Positions 1 through 13,615 of a stretch of 64,000 bases of DNA are shown here, piece by piece; positions within the stretch are counted from its first letter, which is position 1; each line of letters opens with the position of its first letter. The stretch comes from Eopsaltria australis (taxonomy: Eukaryota; Chordata; Aves; Passeriformes; Petroicidae). The position numbers were made by a program, and so were the translations under genes. The stretch spans positions 1,178,001 through 1,242,000 of the forward strand of contig JAVTVJ010000296.1 in NCBI GenBank assembly GCA_034509425.1, given 5' to 3'. Below the pieces are notes generated by a model. It was given only the letters and a program-made list of their open reading frames with translations, was not told where the DNA came from and did not search any database.

Positions 1-692
1 TGCCAGGGAAAGGGTGCAGGCAGGAGCAGGCAGCTGCCCTTCAGCAAAGGCTCAGGCACTGTAGAAAGACATTGAACCCATGGGGTAAGAGAGTGTTTGG
101 GAGGAGTTTTTTGGTGTCTTGATCAGTTTTATGTGAATATAGGGTGAGATGAAACTCAAAGCAGACATATAAATGTAGTGGACAACCTCATCTTTAATTG
201 TCATTCCTGTTTAGAATAAAAAAGAAAAGGTGTGAGGAGGGCTGATGCACGTCTGGGTTCACCTGGTGGACAAGGAGCAAATTTCTCCTTCGTTTCCCCC
301 TTGGTCTCTTCTGATAGGTATTTTGGCTCTGGTGTAAATGGTTGCAGGAGAAAATGGCACTCTGAGGAAGCCAGGCAAAGGATCCCAGATGGGGCATTCT
401 GCACCCAGAGCACCTCTGCCTGCTTTTAAGGAAGATTTGTTTAGGTAAAGAAATGTAGGACAAAAATGTGTTTGACTACTGTCTCAGCAAGGAAGCATTT
501 CTTTACCAAGAGGATGGTCAAACCCTGTAACAAGCTTCTAGAGAGATTGTAAATGCCCCAAACCTGTCAGTGTTTCAGAGGCATTTGGAAAATGCCCTCA
601 AAAACATGCTTTAGCATTTGGTCAGCCCTGAATTAGTCAGGCTGTTAGAGCAGGTGATGGTTGTAGGTGCCTCCCAATGGAAATAGTCAGTC

Positions 693-756
693 CTATTCTA
701 TTCTATTCTATTCTATTCTATTCTATTCTATTCTATTCTATTCTATTCTATTCTAT
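693..756. repeat. (CTATT)n pentanucleotide microsatellite
   Basis: About twelve near-perfect copies of the five-base unit TTCTA/CTATT stand in the RTN1 intron. This is a simple sequence repeat and is likely to vary in length between individuals. Confidence 0.95.
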
Positions 757-2039
757 CCTCTCCATTCCAATAATGTAAAAAGCCTTTGAAGTGACTGAAG
801 CTGCAACTGAAGGAGAAAATAGGACTGACTGGTGTAGCTCAGTGTTTTTAGCAGCTTCTAAATTCCAGGGGAACTGATACAGCTCAGATCCCTGAGACCT
901 GTCAGCCAAAATCTTCCCAGGTCTCCACTGATTTCTAGTTCTGGACTCTGCTCCTCTCTGTGCTCTGCCCAAGGAGCTGTGAGGTTCACCTCCATCCTGT
1001 ATCACTTTTTGCAAAGAGGTTTGGCTCAGCCCCTTCTCCTTCAGGGAGGGGAGGAGAAGGAATGACTGCAGGAGCAGCAAATCCCAGCCAAACAGCTGGA
1101 CAGGGCAGCAGTGCTGCAGCTCCCTTTCCCTTCAAGGGAGATGAGGAGAAGGCAGATGTGCTTCCTGCCCTTGAAAATACTGACAGATCTGGCAGGCTGT
1201 GGGTGAGGGGATTGTGCTCCCAGGCTGGGCCTGGGCACTGAGAGAGCTGTGTAAAAATCATTGAACTCGTATCTCCCTTTTCTGTGCTGAGATTTTCCAG
1301 CTAGCAGTTGGCACATTTTTTTTTTCCATGCACATGGGAATATTTGCCTCAGGTCTAAAAGACACAGGATCCCTCTCTCCCAGGTCTCCTTTGGCTGGAG
1401 AAAGAGGCCAGATGCTTTTTCATCTCCTCCCCCACGCATGCACTTGTTCCCAGAACTGTGTCACTTGGCCTCTGTCCATCTCGCTCTGATCCTTTCCTTA
1501 CCTGATTCAGCTGAGTAAATATCCCAGTCACTCCATGGCAGGAACAGACAGTTTTCAGGATATACACAAACCTGGTCAAGTCTGTCTTGAGTAACACAGC
1601 ATCTTCCCTTTTGAGGGGAATGAGAAAATGCAGTTTGGCATCTCTGCATGAGAACGCAGCCCGCTGCCAATCTGCAGGAGTATGAGCTCAAAAGTCATCG
1701 AAAGAAAAAGGCTTAGTTGTTCATTTTGAATCTTATAATTAATTGGGATTGACTCAGGGAACTCTATTGGAGTGGGGTTTGTAATTTTTGGCTCAGCTCT
1801 CATTTGTTTGCCTCTCTTCTGCCTGTGTCCTCGGAGTGTTTTCCCCTGGTACGTGTCCTTTTTCTGCCGTCAGCAGGTGATGTACCACGTACACCAGCTC
1901 ACCTGTGCTTATTTAATTTAATAATGTGAAGGTTTTGTGTGATAGAAAACTTAAGTATCTCAAAGTCAGATCTGCATAAATTTCCAGTACTGTCCTCTGA
2001 CAGAGGAATTTTTGAGCACAAGAAATATCAGATTGTGAA

Positions 2040-2250
2040 TAATCACAGAATCATAGAATGGGTTGGGTTGGAAGGAACTTTAAACGTCATCTCTTCCCAC
2101 CCCTCCTGCCATGGGCAGAGACAACTTCCACTTGTGCCAAGCCCCATCCAACCTGGTCTTGAACACTTGTAGGGATGGGGCAGCCACAGCTTCTGTGGGC
2201 AGCCTGTGCCAGGGCCTCACCACCCTCACCGAAAATGTAACACCTCCTGT
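2040..2250 (-). mobile_element. CR1 LINE 3' fragment
   Basis: The left edge begins AATCACAGAATCATAGAATG, the reverse complement of the CR1 tail repeat ATTCTATGATTCT. It is followed by the familiar 'ggttggaagg ... ctgccatgggcag ... cagcctgtgccagggcctcacc' landmarks. The element therefore reads on the minus strand and is 5'-truncated, as most avian CR1 copies are. Confidence 0.9.
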
Positions 2251-4161
2251 CCAAATGCTGGTGAAAGCACCCAGTTGTTGTTCTGCAGGATTTTGAGGTA
2301 CCTTTACTGAAAAAGAGCATGTGAAATGGCCAAATCTGCACGCTTGTGTTCTGGATGCCATTTTGTAAGGATGGTTTGCAAGGGAGGAGTCTCATGCTCC
2401 AGCACCTCATCACTGTGAGCAATTAGTGGAGCTCCAGCTGTGTCCTGCAACAGCTCTGTCTGCTGCTAAACCTCCTCATCCAGGTGCTCTGACAATTCTG
2501 TAAACACATTTTGGAGCATTCCATCCTTCCTGCCCTGGGTTTCTGCAGGAAGCAGATGTGGACATGTATCTGTAGAAGACTGGTCCCTGCTTTGTGGAGT
2601 CAGCACCCAGGATCCCAAAACAGGCACCAAGGTCCTTCATCCCGTGGCTTCCATGCAGCCCATAGCATCCAGTCATGTGTGCTCATGATCACAGGTCTGG
2701 TGCTGAATGCTTAAAAATAGTAAAAGGTTATTTTATATAGTGTATATTGATGGAGAATTTAATTGGGTGTGAATGGTGCACGAAGAGAAGAGAGCTCAGT
2801 AATGCGACGGCAATTTTTGCATTCAAGCCCATCACTGTAAAGCAAGGCTAATATGTGTGATAGTAATGAGTAATAAAACTCATTGACTCAAGGCAAACAC
2901 GCCGTGGTGACTCACAATTTTTGGAGATTAGATGATAAGAACTAGGAGGCTGGATTAATTTTGTTTCTTTTGGTATCGGTGACTTCTTTTTTTGCAGTTT
3001 TCCTGAATTTACTCTTTGTTCAGAATGATTTGACAAGTGGCATCTCTCAAATCCGTTTGGCTGGTGGTGTGTTCAAGCTGCCCTTGAGGACTTGTGCAGT
3101 GTGTGCAATTAAAGCTGTTTTGTTTAGATTGTCATGAGCACGTTCTCTGGCTGGATGAAGAGTCCTCTCAGAAACAGGTTGTGGGTGTAAACAGATTAAA
3201 TTCACCTTTGTTAACTGGATATTCCACAATCCTTTTGTAAAATGTTTGCTTTTTTAGTGGCTGTCCCTGATCCTAAAATTTTTTGCTGGAGAGGTTGAAA
3301 TAAAGTATAAAAAGTGGGTGAAAAACGCTGTAAAAATTAACAAATTAACAGCTTTACAAATGTAGAAATGCAGTAGTTGAAAATGGTCTTACGCACTTGT
3401 TTTCTTCTAACCAGCACCTCCCATGGACAGGGGAAGTTATATAACAAGCAGAATGCTTTCTTTTTTCTTTTTTTTTTATTTAGTATTTCTGAGATTGTTG
3501 GATTGAGTAGCAAGAGACATTTATTCTGTATTTGAAGGCTGTATCTGAAAAATGGTTTCCTACTCATGGCACTATTAAGCAATGCTAAACCCAGGAGTCT
3601 CTTCCTGTCTCAAAACGTACGGAATAACAAAATTAAATTGTCAAGACTTTGAATGGAAAAGTGGTTTATAGTGCCTGCCTAGCCCCAAACTTTATTGTTC
3701 GTCTATCATCAACCAAAACTGGAAAATGCTTCGATCAAGCATTTGGCATTTGAACTTGTAAAAAATAAAAAAGCAATAAGAAATTGGAATTTCCAGACTG
3801 AGTAAAGGCAAGGCAGGTTGAAATCTTCCATACAGCCCTAGCAACAACACAAACCCCAGCTTGCACTTGCCTTGCTGCTGCAAGAGACCCACCCACCGTG
3901 CTGCGCTTGGAGATATTCATCCATCTTATCTAACCCAGGCACAGGCACAAGGAAAACAAGGATTTCAAGTAGGTCATGGGTTGTAATTTCCTCAGCGCGT
4001 CACTCAAGTCCCTCCGCTGCTCCTGCTGAGGAGCTCCTGTTGATGAAAATCACAGCTCCCCTCACCCTCCTGCAAGGATTCTGAGAGTCACAGTGGCCAC
4101 CGTGGCCACCCTCGATGCCTTTCCAGCCCCTGCCTTTAACAATTTGTTCTTCTCCCCGCAG

Positions 4162-7100
4162 CTATCGACCTGTTGTACTGGCGCGACATCAAGCAGACAG
4201 GGATCGTGTTCGGCAGCCTCCTGTTGCTGCTCTTCTCCCTGACCCAGTTCAGCGTCGTCAGCGTCATCGCCTACCTGGCCCTGGCCGGCCTCTCGGCCAC
4301 CATCAGCTTCAGAATCTACAAATCTGTCCTACAGGCCGTGCAGAAGACGGACGAGGGCCACCCCTTCAAGTGAGTGATTTGTGGTGATGCCCAAGCGTCG
4401 CTTCTGTGCTGGGTGAAATTCTCTTCTTGCTCATAAATAATAATAATAATAATATTTTCGCGGCGTCTCAAAAATTGTAAGGCTGTGTCGGGTTAGATCC
4501 TGGAGAGAGAAAGAAAAGCAAAATACCACAAAAATTGTTGTCCTCTAAGACGTGGGTTTTTTTTTTTTCCAAAAGATATAGGAAATTTTAAGCAAACAGA
4601 GAAAAAGGGTTGCTTTAGAGCTGGTGATAATAAAGCATACCTGCAAGCAAAAAGGGCATTGTTTCTGGGCACAGTCTATTGGGTATTGAGGGAAACTATC
4701 TACATCTTTTCTCCAGCAGTCCAGTATCTAAGTGATGGTTCCAATGCTGGGGACTCCACACTCTCCACAGGGTCTGGGGGGTTTGTTCCAGGAAAACAGT
4801 GATCCCTTCTCCTCGGCTGTGCCAACCAGTTGGTAAACCTTTCACAGGTCATGGAACTGGTGTGGTTTGCAAACACACACACACTGAAAAAGTCTTGTTG
4901 GGGTGCTGCTCATTCTGCTTTACTTGGGTGAGTTCTGAGCAGTGACTCAGGATGGGGGCATAGCTCAGAGAACAGCACAGAAATCTGTGGGGAAACCCCC
5001 CAGGTAGGATTTGTATCCCTCGTTGGGTGAGGAAAAGAGAAATCCCATCAATACCAGGCTCTGTGTGGGAAGACAGTGAGACTGGAGGCAAACAGCCCCA
5101 GCTCAGCCATCACCAGATGGGTCATGCAAGGTGAAGAGGGTGTGCTGGTGGTCCTGTGCCTCCAGCACACAGAAATGAGGTCTGGGAAGGAGGGAATGAT
5201 GGGGTGGATGGGTATGAGTGTGAACAGCAGGGGAAACTTCCAGGATTTGTGACGGGACCTGTGTTTCTGGCAGAGCCTACTTGGAGATGGAGATGAACCT
5301 TTCACAGGACCAGATCCAGAAATACACAGATTGCCTCCAGCTATACGTCAACAGCACAGTCAAAGAGCTGAGGAGACTCTTTCTCGTTCAGGACCTTGTG
5401 GATTCTTTAAAAGTAGGATTGCTTTAAATATTTTTAACCCCTCTCTAGAGGATCAATCTACATTTCGAAGAGCTGCTTCCCCTGTTGACAGCATTGTCAT
5501 AAAGCCTAGTTTTGCATAGCTCCAAATATGAAAGTTGCTCTGCTTTTTGATTTAAAAACTGTTTGTTTCCAGCACTTTAGAGGTTTGGCATTTGAATGCA
5601 CTGATAGGTAATACAGGATGTATGAATTTGCAGAACTAGCTTAGCTCCACTTCAGTTCTAGAAGCATCCCTGCATTATGCTTTCTATTGCTTTGCTATAA
5701 AATGATGTTCCCCTCTGTTAATCTGGATTTCCTTGACTGGTGCCATGTCCTGCTATGGAGGAAGGTCTTTTTTCACTCCCTGCTGAAATAACTATTGATT
5801 TTTAGCCTTACACCCAAGCAGGTGTCCTTTAGAGCAAAGGGAAGATCATTAAGAAAGCAGGCATGGGGTAGACTCCTAAATTAGTAAAGAATTTTAACAA
5901 AATGCACTCATGTCTCAGCCTCAAGTGTTATCGTGCCTGGGATTGTCACTTCAGTGCTCTGGTTAACCTGTTTGGGATGACCCTTGCCATGATAAAAATT
6001 GGGTGCAGAAATCTGCCTATGCCATTCTCAGTGCAGAGCCCTACATGGGTGCAATTTAAGCCCTAAATAGACATGAAAGCTGAGCTGAAAGGGAGAGAAG
6101 CAGAATGGGCAATGAGGTTTATACACCTAGAAAAACTGCCTAGTTCCTGATGTGCCTTACTTAACCACTCACATTGAAAAAGGCTAATGTGCTGTTGTGT
6201 TAGCTAGTGAAGCAAACTAATTTCTTCTTGTGCTGGCACTGGAGGTGATGTAATGATCCATCTTTAATTTAGTTTGCAGTACTAATGTGGCTGCTGACTT
6301 ACGTGGGAGCCCTCTTCAATGGCCTGACTCTTCTGATAATGGGTAAAAATCAACATTTCTTTTAAAAATCTGTTTTTAACTTGAACTCCCTCTCGATTTT
6401 GACTTAGACAAAACAGCCTATCCCTGGCATGCCTTCCCCTCAGTTAAACCACCAACATTCATTCCCCTCCCCAGTAAATACTCACTGTTCTATTACTCTG
6501 TCCCTCCTGCTAGAGCTACTTTGCAGTTCATGCTTTTGCAGCTCCCAGTCCCAGAGCAGTGGGGGATTCCATATTTGGGAGGCTTGAGCAAAGTGCATTT
6601 TTAATACAAAGCTCTCTGGCGGATCAGCTGACCAAGTGGCACGATAATGTGTTTGCCACTGAAGTAGGTCTCTCCTCTGGAGGAATCTGCTCTGCAGGAA
6701 CATAACACTGTGCTCTTTTCCTCCTCAGCTGTGGTGTCTATGTTTACTCTCCCTGTTGTATATGACAAGTACCAGGTAGGTCTGTGTGCACGGGGCATTT
6801 GGGGTGGCTGGGTGGCTCTGCCTGGTTGTTGCCTCGTTGATTTGGTCTCCTTTTGCTTTTTGCAGGCACAGATTGATCAATACTTGGGGCTGGTGCGGAC
6901 CCACATAAACACGGTGGTGGCAAAGTGAGTTCAGTGACTGACTGTGTGAGGTTGTGGTGCCCCTGGGGGTGGCTGAGACCTGGCTGGCCCTGGGGACGCT
7001 GTGTCCTATCAGTGGTGTCCACCCCAGATCCTGGAATGTGAGAGGCTGAGGGAGGGCAGATGCATGGAGAAACACAGACCTTCTCTCCCCTCTCCTGTTG

Positions 7101-7705
7101 TTTGGGGGGAATTGTGGGCAGAACAGCCCAGTCATGGATTGATGTCCACACTGGTACCTAGCTGGGACAAACAGGAAGCAATGAGTTAATTCTCTTCCCC
7201 ACTGACCACTCCAAGTCTGGTTTTTTATTGCATTCAGGGAGCTAATAGCATTAATGAACAATTAGGGCACCACCCTGTTATGGAAAGCAAACACCTGGAA
7301 GCACCATGATCTTCAGTGTTTCCAACCCCCATGGAACAGGCAGAAGGCCTGGGTGAAATTCTGTACTGAAAATTCATTTTTTTAGACTTCATTCATGGCT
7401 TTCTATTGGCAATAGACCATGGAGAAATAATGTTGGAGGGAGACTATCACTGAACATATCCCAAGATTACATGAACTGCCAAAAACCAGGCCTGTAAGAA
7501 CACCTAGATGGGCACCACTTCTGTTTCTCGTGGCACTGTAATTCACCTGTTGAGACAGCACACTGAATGTGGGCTAGAGATAAAAGTCCAAGTGGGGGGC
7601 CACTGGAATGGAATAACTGCCTCACCACATAATAATTTTTCTTTTTCTTCTCTATTTTCTAGGATTCAAGCTAAAATCCCAGGTGCTAAGAGAAAGGCAG
7701 AGTAA
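4162..7705 (+). CDS. RTN1: Reticulon-1, reticulon-homology domain exons (5' end outside window)
   Basis: RTN1 is an ER membrane protein whose reticulon-homology domain (RHD) bends tubular ER. Six exons are visible: 4162-4369, 5274-5412, 6273-6342, 6729-6775, 6866-6924 and 7663-7705. All have AG/GT borders and matching phases, giving 188 residues through the TAA stop. The translation opens [19 protein letters not shown], the conserved RHD start. It then has a first long hydrophobic hairpin, a hydrophilic loop with [13 protein letters not shown] and [15 protein letters not shown], a second hairpin ([20 protein letters not shown]), and the tail [13 protein letters not shown]. The last five residues KRKAE fit a KxKxx ER-retrieval signal. 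RTN1 is chosen over RTN3 and RTN4 because of the [17 protein letters not shown] and GLVRTHIN segments. The Ala codon at the left edge is split: its first base lies in an upstream exon beyond the window. The 5' exons that make the long and short isoforms are not here. Confidence 0.96.
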
Positions 7706-8480
7706 AGCAGACGTCAAGAATTCGTCGACTACTGTAGTGCATAATGGGGAAATCTGGAGTGAAAACAGCTCTGTTCTTACACTTTACTGCAAATTTATCA
7801 TTCTTTTTTTTTCTCGACACCATAATCTTAGAAACATAAAACTCAGAAGCAGTGCTTTTCCCCTGCTGCTTCTGCACTTAGAATATTTGCAATCACTTGT
7901 GTCAAGCACTAAAGTATAGTAAAGAGAAAAGTGTACTAGATGTGGTTTTTTGTGTTGCTTATAAAGTGCATGATGGTGAGAGCCTAAATAATATTGACCT
8001 CTTTATTTAATTTAAATTTTTTTTAGTGTTTTTCCTTCTTCTATTGGCATTGCTTCTATAACTTTTAATGTTACATGTGGCTAGGGGCTTTCCTGCTTAG
8101 CGCACTTGATGCAATAGTTAAAATTGCTTCTACGTCACTGGGTTGCTGGTTGGATTCATCTTTATTAACTATATAGAATTGTAGACTGATGTTTTAGTGT
8201 TTTCCAGCACAAATAAAATAAACAGTAATCGGTACTTATGGTAATCAGTTTTGTATAACTCAAAAAAGAAAAAAAAGAAAACAAAACCCAGTACTTTTGT
8301 CGTAAAGGATTGACAGGCTGATTTACATGTATGGTAACTGGAAAGTTCCAGCATGTTCAATTTATTACGATTTGTATTACATTCTCTGTAGTTCCTAATG
8401 GACTTAATTATGGACTCTGAATATTTGCACTTATGTACTTGATACCGAATGCAGAAATAAATGTTACTAAATGTAAAACC
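7706..8480 (+). other. RTN1: RTN1 3' UTR
   Basis: The sequence from the stop codon to just beyond the AATAAA at 8456-8461 is AT-rich and free of CR1, as expected for an exonic 3' UTR. Two overlapping AATAAA hexamers at 8212-8222 could serve an earlier poly(A) site. The end is inferred from the signal, not from transcripts. Confidence 0.7.
8456..8461 (+). terminator. RTN1: Polyadenylation signal of RTN1
   Basis: A canonical AATAAA lies about 750 bases past the RTN1 stop, close to the length usual for RTN1 3' UTRs. A T/G-containing stretch follows within 40 bases. Confidence 0.65.
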
Positions 8481-11400
8481 TTCTCCTTCTTGTCGCCACT
8501 GGGATTATCCTGACGTTTGAGAGCTGGACACATACTGTGCAAAAAGGAGCATTTCCCCTTTTTCCCTCTCCCCTGGCCATCTGCACACACTTTGCTCTTA
8601 CATCATGGTGCAGTCCAACGAGTAGTGCCTAACTAAGAGTAAGTAGCTCGTCTAATTTTTACAGATTTTTGTCATTTTTACATCTCGATGATCTTTCTTG
8701 GAATAATAGAAAGATCTCTGCACACAGTTTGTTTATTTTTGTTAGTGGTGTAGCAAATATCAGGCACATTAATAAAATGTCTCTTCCTCCCTCTACACAC
8801 TGTGTAAGCCATGAGCAGCACAGTATGGAGGCATCAGCACAACACAAAAAACTTTTCAGTTTCCTTATCACCAAGTTGCTGTCTTACCCAAAACCAATCT
8901 CTGAAATCTGATTTAAACAGAATCAATACCAAATTCAGAGGCTGGGAGCTGAAACAAACACTTACTCTGGTTCAATGATGAAGGTATTTAAAAATTGAAA
9001 TTTGGTGTTTGTGAATCATCAGAGGAGAGAAACGGCTATTGAACATTATCCAGTGTGCTTCCAAACAAAAAGTGCTCCATAACAAACAATTGCTTAAGTG
9101 CTTGATTTGCCCATTAGTGGAACACACCTGTGGATTATTTTTTTTGTATAGAAATGTGAACATCAAAATATTTTCAGTCAAATTGCTGGTTTTCTCTTTT
9201 TCTATCACAACGGTCTAATGAAGAATTTCTTTTCTTATAAAGAACTAGATTTTTAAACACTTATCCCAGCTTTTTAAATTTGAAATCTTTCCTTTAATTC
9301 ACCTTCGTCTCAGTTCCACATGGCCACAGTGACACCTGTCCAAGGCCAGTCTGCAGTTCTCTTTGTATCTAAAAGTAAAACCCAGATGCACCTAAGGAGT
9401 TGATAGAAACATTGGTATGGCTGTGGGATAGTTAATTCTGGTGACAAATCTCAAATACCCTTATTTTCATTTAAGCTTTATATCTAAATGTTCTTCTTGC
9501 TCATATTTAAAAATACCAGGTTGGGTTTTAAATGTCACCTGCAGCTAGAGAGGAACATTTTTCCTCCATGAGAAACTGAACGTCTCAAAATAACATACAT
9601 TGGTTTTGATCAAATGAAGTGTGTTTGCTTTAGCAGGTGCAGTTTGCAGCCATGAATTAAAATTCAACATGAACCCCCAGCTTTAACTGCCTTGGAGTTC
9701 CCAGTGTCTCTGAGGAAGGGAGTGCAGACCATACAAAGCATCCTGGAGGATAAAGACTGACCTCCAGAATTCTTGTTTCTTACAAGATGAGTGTGTGGGC
9801 CCAACCTGTTAATTTTGAAAATGAGCCCGTTTAATGTCCCATCCCCCTGGTCCCATAAATGTGTTCTTCCCTCACACCCCCAGTGCAGTAATATCCAAGC
9901 TTGGCCTTTTGCAATGCTGAACCCTATGCACCATATAAAAACCACATCTCCTGCAAATTTGGAAACAGAGCAAAATAAAAGCTTCTGGAAGAGTACAACT
10001 ATTCTCAAGAGCCTAAATTAATAGAGACCAAGAATCACATTCTGTACCTCTGCACATAACCCCTCAAACCCACATCCTTTTCTCTTTTTCCACACCCCCC
10101 CCTGCCAAGCCAACTTCCCAGCTTCCTCAAAGCTGCTCTGACTTTCCATGAAATTGGCAGTAGCATCCTGCAAGTGCTGCTGAGCAGCTGGGGTGGCTTA
10201 ACCTGGTGGGTGGGATCAACTGGGAAGACCACACTGGGGTGAAGGAGAAGCAGAAGGTTTCAGGCAGGGTTTGGATTGCTGATGCTCCTCGTAGCCTCCC
10301 TTTCTGGGATCACAGCAGCACTTTCCATGATACCTTTGAACATGGAATCTTGGGAAAAGCAAACCTCTGCTAATTCCTGGTCCTGCTACACACCTTGCAA
10401 TGACAGAGTCCCTGTGCACACAGGGAGTGAAGGTTTTTGGCACCCTCAGCATCCCTGGTAAGTCTCTCTCATAGAGCAGCACCTTGGGGAGGGGTTGGCA
10501 TCCATTCTTTTGGTTTTCAAACAAGTGCAGAGGGAAAATAACCAACACTGAACTCTACTTGTTAAAACATTCAAGTGTGATTACAGTAGATGGCTGAGGA
10601 TACAGAATGACACACATTCATGAGCTGTGCTGTGAGATACACAGGCTGTGAAGCCCTTTTGTTTCTGACTTTCATTTGCAAAGTAAAGAGCAGCAGTAGA
10701 AAAGCTTGAATAGCAAAAGCAGCAAACTTGTGGGGGTTTCTAGGCAGGTGAAACCTGGGAAGTAGCTTACTCTGCCTGGGTAAAATGCAGGGGAAGAACT
10801 TAAGCCATTCATTTCTCTTCAAAGTGTCCCTTGCCTGAGAAACCTGGGCACCACATCACCAGTGACTCAGGAGTCAGCTTGTCCTCCTGTTTCAAAGGCT
10901 GCTTTAATGAGATGAGCCAGTGATGGGTGTTTTGAGGACCCACCTCACCACGGGAGGTTGTTCAGGGGGTTGGAGCTAGGTGTGTGCCAAATACCTGGCC
11001 CAGGCTGTGCCTCTCCTCCTCATCTCTGGATACTTTGTGATGCTGATGTTCCCTTTCTGGAGAGGAAGCTGAGAAGCCTCCAGAGTGAATGTCACAGGCT
11101 TGTTTAGATGCAGGGACAGGTACAGACCAGGCCTTTCCATGGCTGGGAACTGGCTGAGTAATGTAAATACAGCTTTTGATCTGCTCAATGTGGTGCTGCC
11201 TTTCAAGGAAGATAACAAGTCCACCTGCTGAGCTGAGCTTTGAAAGCCAGCCCAAATGACTGTGCTAATTTGAACTGAAAGTGATTTAACTCTGACTTGG
11301 GGGTATGAAATCAGGAGTGCCATGCTGGCAGGAGGCAAAACTTTGTCAGAACATCTACAAGAGTCTTTCTCATCCTCTGTGACTTTAAAAAAATCTTCTC

Positions 11401-13125
11401 CATGATTTCACTTCTACCTTCCAGAGACTTTATAACCCTGCTCCTAAACTGCTGCCTGTTAAGCAGAGGCTCAATGGTTACTTAGGAGTTCTATCAAAGC
11501 TTTTGTCACTTAAATGTCTGTCCCTGTAGCTTAAAATGATTATTGCATTGGTAGTTTGATGTGAAATGTGAATATTCTCTAGGGTCACTGGTTTTGATTC
11601 CCTGGTTCTTGGTGTTTCAGCAGCATTCCACTCCTCTGTACATTGTATTTGCCTGTTACTGATCTCTTTTATGCTCCCTCTGCTCTAAAATATTTATCTA
11701 AAAAAAGCAGGATAATAAAGCACTTGAGTGTCAGGAAAGCCCTGGAATTGGGAGGAGGTACGAATGTTATAATATTCTGTGAGCAGCTAATCCATTTAAA
11801 GAGAATCTGTCTGCTCCCCCATAGCTTTTGCCCTCTCCCTGCTTGCTTTCAGATGGCAGCTGGCTCCATCCCTGTCCTGCTGGGTTACAAGTCAGTCAGC
11901 TGTGAGCTTACCAGCCTTTCCTTCTCCATGTGGGCCCAGGGAAATATGTAGCAAGCCCATGTTTGTGCCCAGCGCAGCTTTGAGAAGACCAAGTGTGTTG
12001 CATTTTTTCCTGGCTCCTCTTAATATATTCTTTCCCTAGGATTAAAAGATGCTCCCTCAGGGTGTGTGTGGGTTTCCTGGGATCAGGGGTGAGTGGAGTG
12101 AGGCTCTGGCACGAGGAAGGCTGGTCAGACTGGCTGGCACTTGCAGCACTGTGGGACATATGGTGCTTGGGTCAAGGTGAGATATGTCCACTGACAGGAG
12201 TCAAAAGCTGCAGTGCCCAAAGCAGGAGGAGGAGTGGGCTCTGCTCATTTCTGCCAGGCTTCCTTGGTGCTCAGCACCTGTGCAGGAGAGAGGAGCAGAG
12301 ACCTGCTCTCTGACATAACAGGGGACAGAGATTGAGAGTGGGGGACCCTTCTCCACAGGTGCACAGGGAAATGGGAGTGGGTCCTAAGCAGGTAAATGGG
12401 CTTGACCTGCTCCTGTCATTTATCTGAACTGTTCATTCCTGTCTTTGGTGTCTGCTTACAAGGGAAGAGCCAGGTCACTGTGTGCTGGAGCTCTCCTCTG
12501 CATCTAATCCAAGTGACTGCCACTTCTGCAGCTCCCCTAGAAAGTGTTCTAAATCTATGAGTATGCCAGATCAATAATGTGGGGACACCAGCAGGTGTGT
12601 ACGTGGCAGATTAGTCACATGTTCCTGTTCCAGCATTCTGACAGTCCCCCTGTGACTGGGACCTGCTGATCTCTGCATTGCCCTGTTCTCTTCCCTTTCA
12701 CTCCTTCTGCCCCAGCTAAAGCTCTGGGGGATGCTGCAGGGACCAGGGTCAGGATTAGAGGATGGAGAGAGCTGCAGAAGGAATCTAAGAAAACCAAAAG
12801 GCCAAGGATGCCTGTGCTGACGCGCTTTCATTCCTTTTCCCTCCTGTCTGCCCCTCCACCAGCAAGTCAGACTCATTTCCTTTGTTCATTGAATATTAAA
12901 GAGGTTCAGCCTCAAGGTTGCAATTTATGCCTCCTCATGAGTCTTTTGTTTTAGCTGAAAAAATAATTCAGTCCAGCGAAGCTAATTGTCATTCACAGTG
13001 AGGTCCCTGTGCACACATTTCCCTTTATGAGGGAGCTGTAAAGAGGATTTAGTTACGTTTTTACTTCTTTTGCACAACCCTCTAATTTAGATGCAGTAAT
13101 ATAAAGTACCCCAGGCCGGTCTAAA

Positions 13126-13615
13126 AATCACAGAATTATAGAATCACAGAATGGTTTGGGTTAGAAGGAACCTTAAAGCTTCTCTAGTTTCAACCTCCCT
13201 GCCATGGGCAGGGACACCTTCCACTATCCCAGGTTGCTTCAAGCCCCAATGTCCAACCTGGCCTTGGACACTTCCAGGGATCCAGAGGCAGCCACAGCTT
13301 CTGTGGGCACCCTGTGCCAGGGCCTCACCTCCCTCACAGTCAGGAATTCCTTCCCAATATCCCATCTATCCCTGCCCTCTGGCAGTGGGAAGCCATTCCC
13401 CCTTGTCCTGTCACTCCAGACCCTGGTCCAAAGTCCCTCTCCAGGTGTCTTGGAACCCCTTTAAGTTCTGGAAGGGGCTCTAAGATCTCTTAGAGGCAGA
13501 ACTTTCTCTTCTCCAGATTTGACAACGCCAGCTTTCTCAGCCTTTTGTCAGAGCAGAGGAGCTCTGGCCCTCAAAGCATCTTTGTGGCCTTCTCTGGACT
13601 CACTTCAACAGGTCT
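13126..13615 (-). mobile_element. CR1 LINE 3' fragment, about 490 bp
   Basis: It starts with AATCACAGAATTATAGAATC and runs through the landmarks 'tttgggttagaaggaacc', 'ctgccatgggcagggacacc', 'ggcagccacagcttctgtgg' and 'gccttctctggactcacttc'. It is one of the longer CR1 pieces in the window. The tail repeat lies at the left, so the element reads on the minus strand. Confidence 0.92.

Larger units (their letters stand above)
1..4161 (+). other. RTN1: RTN1 intron, 3' part
   Basis: This is intronic sequence upstream of the first recognisable RTN1 exon. I looked for the short RTN1-C type first exon and did not find it, so it probably lies outside the window. The stretch holds a pentanucleotide microsatellite near 0.7 kb, one CR1 3' fragment near 2.1 kb and otherwise unremarkable sequence. 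It ends in a polypyrimidine stretch and a CAG acceptor. Confidence 0.7.
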